A DNA stretch of 11,517 nucleotides from CAZPXF01 sp964590945 (lineage in GTDB: Bacteria; Bacillota; Clostridia; Lachnospirales; Lachnospiraceae). Both the position numbers and the translations under genes were made by a program. The notes below the pieces were generated by a model. It was not told where the DNA came from and searched no databases. It worked only from the letters and a program-made list of their open reading frames with translations. Positions 8,332 to 11,517 of this stretch are shown here, piece by piece (position 1 is the first letter of the stretch; each line of letters begins with the position of its first letter). The stretch is from NCBI GenBank assembly GCA_964590945.1, contig CAZPXF010000074.1, positions 1-11,517 of the forward strand, given 5' to 3'.

Positions 8332-8370
8332 GATCCGGCCGCCCTTCCGGATCAGACGCCGCAGATCCTG
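8332..8370 (-). other. Competing inverted repeats in the gpmI leader
   Basis: A 7-bp stem pairs 8332-8338 with 8347-8353 (GATCCGG / CCGGATC, 8-base loop). Alternatively, 8329-8335 (CAGGATC) can pair with 8364-8370 (GATCCTG). The two foldings share 8332-8335, so they exclude each other. Neither is followed by a T-run on either strand, so this is not a standard terminator. It lies in the untranslated leader predicted for gpmI, about 45 bases before the start. No known riboswitch class is recognised. Confidence 0.4.
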
Positions 8371-8388
8371 ATATGTCTTCCAAACAAC

Positions 8389-8417
8389 ATTTTACATGAT
8401 TTCAGGTATTCTTTCAA
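8389..8417 (-). promoter_or_regulatory. Predicted promoter for gpmI
   Basis: On the minus strand, TTGAAA (8412-8417) is separated by 17 bases from TAAAAT (8389-8394), each matching the sigma-A consensus at five of six bases. Transcription would start near 8382, giving a leader of about 95 bases that contains the competing inverted repeats. This would let gpmI be expressed independently of the upstream membrane protein gene. Confidence 0.55.
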
Positions 8418-8463
8418 GATTTCCATTGTCAAATATTGCAGTGTCGTCGAAACCTTTGTCCTT

Positions 8464-9108
8464 TTATTCCTCCAACTTATCAAAAACCTTGTAGTAAAGC
8501 TTCTCCATCATTTGCGTGCGGAGACTATGCTGATACATAAGCTCACCGATCACAATTACAATCAGGCCGCACATAAAGAATGCCAGGCTTCCAAAAACAG
8601 CCAGCGCATAATTATAGCTGGAAACGCTGGTGAACATTCCATAATCGATCGTAACATGTCTGTATTCAAAGCCCAGGAAAATGGAAAGTATTGTCCCTCC
8701 GACAAAGATCAGAAGACCAAGTATTCTTGTTATCAAAACGACGCTGCTCTTGTTCAATGTCCTTTCCACATTATGAATTTCCTGCTCCTCTTCTTTCATT
8801 GCTTCCTGAATCTGTTCAACAAAAGAATTTGGCTCCTCTTCCGCCGGATCATAATCCGGATTTTTACACTTTTTACAATAGATATGCAGAAGCCTGGAAG
8901 CGGCTTCGCTTCTTCCCTTTTTCTCATCCTGCATCAGCGATTCGCACGCCGCAATATAATTGGAATCGTCGAGATCCTGAGCAGTCTCCTTAACTGCTTC
9001 AAGCCTGGAATCACATTCCTCGCACACTTCCAATTCGGATCCGGTGAATCCTTCCTTTATTACAGATTTCTCCTCAAGAAGATTACCGCATATGGCACAA
9101 CGTATCAT
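8464..9108 (-). CDS. Unrecognised zinc-ribbon, two-TM membrane protein
   Basis: A 214-residue protein whose family I do not recognise. An N-terminal treble-clef or zinc-ribbon-like site has C4-x2-C7 and C29-x2-C32. A CKKC pair (C78, C81) follows and could bind a second metal or form a disulfide. The middle is acidic and helical (about 85-118), followed by two hydrophobic helices (about 122-146 and 166-190) with a short loop containing YRHVTIDYG, and a charged C-terminus. Both soluble ends are probably cytoplasmic. The start is decided by a perfect AAGGAGG at 9116-9122, seven bases before the ATG. The gene sits between tpiA and gpmI, behind the tpiA terminator. I see no convincing promoter of its own, so read-through may supply it. 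The glycolytic location suggests no function by itself. Confidence 0.8.
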   Translation of the reverse strand: MIRCAICGNLLEEKSVIKEGFTGSELEVCEECDSRLEAVKETAQDLDDSNYIAACESLMQDEKKGRSEAASRLLHIYCKKCKNPDYDPAEEEPNSFVEQIQEAMKEEEQEIHNVERTLNKSSVVLITRILGLLIFVGGTILSIFLGFEYRHVTIDYGMFTSVSSYNYALAVFGSLAFFMCGLIVIVIGELMYQHSLRTQMMEKLYYKVFDKLEE

Positions 9109-9136
9109 TTATCTGCCTCCTTAGTAAAACTATTAA

Positions 9137-9177
9137 GGAAAATATGCCGGAAGCGTAAACGATACACCTCCGGCATA
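9137..9177 (-). terminator. Intrinsic terminator after tpiA
   Basis: Minus-strand inverted repeat with outer arms TATGCCGGA (9169-9177) and TCCGGCATA (9143-9151). It extends inward through six more pairs, two of them G-T, to a 5-base loop (about 15 bp in all). It is followed by TTTTCC. It lies about 50 bases past the tpiA stop. The T-tract is short, so read-through into the downstream membrane protein gene is plausible. Confidence 0.75.
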
Positions 9178-9225
9178 AAAATTAGTTCCATACTATTCAG
9201 AATCTTACGTCTTTATTAAAACGGA

Positions 9226-9975
9226 TTATTTGTAATTTACGATAGAACCGAAATCCGGCTTAAGGGAAGCGCCTCCAACAAGGCCTCCGTCGATATCTGC
9301 CTGCGCAAACAGCTCCGGAGCGGTTTTGGCATTTACACTTCCGCCATACTGGATACGAATTGCCTCTGCGGTAGCCTCGTCATAAACTTCAGCGATGCAT
9401 GCACGGATACCGGCGCAAACCTCCTGAGCCTGCTCTGTTGTAGCTGTCTTGCCTGTTCCGATCGCCCAGATCGGCTCATAAGCGATAACTGCTGTCTTAG
9501 CCTGATCTGCCGTTACATTCTGGAATGCGATCTTAACCTGCTGACGGATGAAGTCCATTGTAACGCCCTGCTCTCTCTGTTCAAGAGTCTCGCCGCAGCA
9601 AACAATTGGAGTAATCCCATACTCGAATGCCTTCAGAACCTTCTTATTTACTGTAATATCCGTCTCAGCAAAATACTCTCTTCTCTCAGAATGTCCGATG
9701 ATCACATACTGAACGCCAATGTCCGTAAGCATTGCAGGAGCGATCTCTCCTGTGTAAGCGCCCTTGTCCTCATAGTACATATTCTCAGCGCCGATCTGGA
9801 TGTTTGTTCCTTTTGCAGCCTCAATAACCGGTACAAGGTCAATTGCAGGTACACAGAAAACAACGTCTACTTCGTCGTTAACAACGAGTGGTTTCAATGT
9901 GTTCACGAGTTCCACTGCCTGGCTTGGAGTCATGTTCATCTTCCAGTTGCCGGCGATTATTTTCTTTCTAGCCAT
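9226..9975 (-). CDS. tpiA: Triose-phosphate isomerase
   Basis: Interconverts dihydroxyacetone phosphate and glyceraldehyde 3-phosphate; a cytosolic TIM barrel, normally a dimer. With the start chosen here the protein is 249 residues, the usual family length. Catalytic residues are N10 and K12 (GNWKMN), electrophile H95 (IIGHSERR) and general base E167 (AYEPIWAIGTG). The phosphate-binding YGGSV (210-214) and GGASL (234-238) are intact. An in-frame ATG two codons earlier (9979-9981) lies only two bases from the AGAGG at 9984-9988. The ATG at 9973-9975 is eight bases away and gives the canonical MARKKIIAGNWK N-terminus, so I chose it. The gene follows pgk by about 70 bases with no terminator between, consistent with an operon. 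Confidence 0.97.
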   Translation of the reverse strand: MARKKIIAGNWKMNMTPSQAVELVNTLKPLVVNDEVDVVFCVPAIDLVPVIEAAKGTNIQIGAENMYYEDKGAYTGEIAPAMLTDIGVQYVIIGHSERREYFAETDITVNKKVLKAFEYGITPIVCCGETLEQREQGVTMDFIRQQVKIAFQNVTADQAKTAVIAYEPIWAIGTGKTATTEQAQEVCAGIRACIAEVYDEATAEAIRIQYGGSVNAKTAPELFAQADIDGGLVGGASLKPDFGSIVNYK

Positions 9976-10045
9976 TTTCATTTCCTCTTTCTTCTTTTTT
10001 GCTTATTTATACTCCCCTAAGCTAAAAAACAATCAAGGACTTATC

Positions 10046-11242
10046 CTATTTATCGTTTGCTGCTGCAACACCCGGAAGTTCCTTGCCCTCAAGGAATTCA
10101 AGTGAAGCTCCTCCGCCTGTAGAAATGTGCGTCATCTTATCGCCAAATCCAAGCTGGTTAACAGCCGCTGCGGAATCGCCTCCGCCGATGATCGTAACTG
10201 CGTCCGTATCAGCAAGAGCCTTTGCTACTGTCTCCGTACCAGCCGCAAACTCAGGCATCTCGAAGCATCCCATAGGCCCGTTCCAGACTACTGTCTTCGC
10301 ATCCTTTACGGCATCAGCAAATAATTTCGCTGTTTCAGGTCCGATGTCAAGGCCCTGCCATCCGTCCGGGATCTCGCCGGTTGCCACGGTCTTTTTATTT
10401 GCATCATTATCAAAAGCATCTGCGATGATCGTATCAACAGGAAGAAGAAGCTTAACGCCCTTGTCCTCTGCCTTCCTGATCATGTTCAGAGCGTACTCGC
10501 AGTAGTCTGCCTCAAGAAGAGAATCTCCAACAGATCCGCCCTGAGCCTTCGCGAATGTGTACGCCATGCCGCCGCCGATGATCAGTGTGTCAACCTTCTC
10601 AAGCAGATTCTCGATTACAGGGATCTTGCTGGAAACCTTAGCTCCTCCAAGGATTGCTACGAAAGGTCTTTCCGGATTGTTCACTGCATTTCCAAGGAAA
10701 TCGATCTCTTTCTGCATAAGATATCCAACAACGGCCGTATCAACATACTTTGTAACGCCGACATTGGAGCAGTGTGCTCTGTGAGCTGTGCCGAATGCAT
10801 CATTTACAAATACATCACAGAGGGAAGCAAGCTCTTTGCTGAATGCCTCTCCGTTCTTCGTCTCCTCGATGCGGTAACGGGTATTCTCAAGAAGAATAAC
10901 GTCGCCATCCTGCATCGCTTCTACAGCAGCCCTGGCATTTGGCCCAACTACTTCAGGATCAGCTGCAAATTTCACTTCCTGCTCAAGAAGCTCGGACAGT
11001 CTCTTCGCAACCGGTGCGAGAGAAAGCTCCGGTTTCGGCTCTCCCTTTGGTTTCCCAAGATGTGAACAGAGAATGATCCTGCCGCCGTCCGCGATCAGCT
11101 TCCTGATCGTAGGAAGCGCTGCGACAAGTCTGTTCTCATCTGTAATGTTCAGATCCTTGTCAAGCGGTACGTTAAAATCACATCTTACAAGAACTTTAAG
11201 TCCCTTTACGTTAATGTCATCTACTGATTTCTTATTAAGCAT
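10046..11242 (-). CDS. pgk: Phosphoglycerate kinase
   Basis: Transfers the acyl phosphate of 1,3-bisphosphoglycerate to ADP, giving ATP and 3-phosphoglycerate; a cytosolic two-domain monomer. It has 398 residues, the standard bacterial length. The N-terminal substrate domain shows RCDFNVP (20-26), R38 in DENR, SHLGKPKGEP (60-69), R122 in ENTRYR, and R155 in the DAFGTAHRAH segment. The nucleotide domain shows GGAKVSSKI (199-207), NGPMGCFE (321-328), GGGDSAAA (353-360) and STGGGASLEFL (374-384). A perfect AGGAGG at 11249-11254 sets the start. Only about 22 bases separate the start from the T-tail of the gap terminator, so no promoter fits there. Transcription must come by read-through of that terminator or from a promoter inside gap. 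Confidence 0.98.
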   Translation of the reverse strand: MLNKKSVDDINVKGLKVLVRCDFNVPLDKDLNITDENRLVAALPTIRKLIADGGRIILCSHLGKPKGEPKPELSLAPVAKRLSELLEQEVKFAADPEVVGPNARAAVEAMQDGDVILLENTRYRIEETKNGEAFSKELASLCDVFVNDAFGTAHRAHCSNVGVTKYVDTAVVGYLMQKEIDFLGNAVNNPERPFVAILGGAKVSSKIPVIENLLEKVDTLIIGGGMAYTFAKAQGGSVGDSLLEADYCEYALNMIRKAEDKGVKLLLPVDTIIADAFDNDANKKTVATGEIPDGWQGLDIGPETAKLFADAVKDAKTVVWNGPMGCFEMPEFAAGTETVAKALADTDAVTIIGGGDSAAAVNQLGFGDKMTHISTGGGASLEFLEGKELPGVAAANDK

Positions 11243-11264
11243 ATTTTGCCTCCTAAACGGTATT

Positions 11265-11296
11265 AAAAAGGGATCCGGTCCATACAGACCGGACCC
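11265..11296 (-). terminator. Intrinsic terminator between gap and pgk
   Basis: Minus-strand hairpin GGGTCCGGTC (11287-11296) pairing with GACCGGATCCC (11270-11280): ten base pairs with a single bulged T and a 6-base loop, followed directly by TTTTT (11265-11269). It lies about 18 bases past the gap stop. It may be partial, giving more gap than pgk transcript. Confidence 0.88.
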
Positions 11297-11313
11297 TCCT
11301 GTGAGTCTTTCAA

Positions 11314-11517
11314 TTAACCTAATTCTGAGAAGTATTTGATTGTTCTTACCATCTGGCTTGTGTAAGAATTCTCATTATCATACCAGGATACAACCTGAAC
11401 CTCAGATGTTCCGTTGTCAAGTGTGCAAACCATTGTCTGTGTAGCATCAAACAGAGAACCGTATCTCATACCAACGATATCGCTGGATACGATCTCATCT
11501 GTGTTGTATCCGAAGGA
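11314..11517 (-). CDS. gap: Glyceraldehyde-3-phosphate dehydrogenase (C-terminal 67 residues)
   Basis: The last 67 residues of a GAPDH whose N-terminal NAD domain and catalytic cysteine lie beyond the right edge. The reading frame is open from the edge to a TAA at 11314-11316. The C-terminal catalytic-domain signature is clear: GYNTDEIVSSDIVG, then SLFDATQT, and the closing VSWYDNENSYTSQMVRTIKYF. The enzyme oxidises glyceraldehyde 3-phosphate with NAD and phosphate to 1,3-bisphosphoglycerate, the substrate of the pgk product encoded next. As the first visible gene of the cluster it likely carries the main promoter upstream of the window. Confidence 0.95.
   Translation of the reverse strand, partial: SFGYNTDEIVSSDIVGMRYGSLFDATQTMVCTLDNGTSEVQVVSWYDNENSYTSQMVRTIKYFSELG

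Noticed and set aside
8332..8353. The GATCCGG/CCGGATC hairpin as an intrinsic terminator
   Set aside because: No T-run follows on either strand, so it was listed as a leader structure instead.
9109..9135. A promoter for the zinc-ribbon membrane protein just after the tpiA terminator
   Set aside because: No hexamer pair with reasonable matches and spacing was found. The short stretch holds mainly the ribosome binding site.

Overview
The window looks like a low-to-mid-GC Firmicute chromosome, most likely a gut Lachnospiraceae (Clostridium cluster XIVa). The support is the lysA variant, strong AGGAGG ribosome binding sites, a gap-pgk-tpiA-gpmI glycolytic block, and a giant single-chain 2-hydroxyacyl-CoA dehydratase activase-like protein of a kind common in anaerobic Clostridia. 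No sequence search was run, so the taxonomic call is inference. There are no tRNA or rRNA genes, insertion sequences or CRISPR arrays.

Layout, left to right. (1) 1-1268, minus: diaminopimelate decarboxylase (lysA), missing only its extreme C-terminus at the window edge. (2) 1321-2178, minus: an inactive-looking rhomboid-fold membrane protein with a C-terminal zinc-finger tail, 52 bases upstream of lysA on the same strand. (3) 2179-2386: a divergent intergenic region with one recognisable sigma-A-type promoter on each strand. (4) 2387-6643, plus: a 1418-residue protein with two complete ATPase activase modules followed by cysteine-rich dehydratase-like regions. (5) 6653-6752: a 100-N assembly gap between convergent genes. 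(6) 6753-11517, minus: a glycolysis cluster, transcribed right to left as gap (C-terminal part only), terminator, pgk, tpiA, terminator, an unrecognised zinc-ribbon/two-TM membrane protein, and gpmI, whose last residues fall in the gap.

The glycolysis genes encode four of the five enzymes of the triose-phosphate to 2-phosphoglycerate section: triose-phosphate isomerase, GAPDH, phosphoglycerate kinase and cofactor-independent phosphoglycerate mutase. Intrinsic terminators after gap and after tpiA probably tune relative expression. The large activase-like gene is the most unusual item. It carries a predicted intramolecular version of the [4Fe-4S]-bridged activase dimer, plus extra cysteine clusters, with no separate dehydratase gene beside it, and its physiological substrate cannot be read from sequence.
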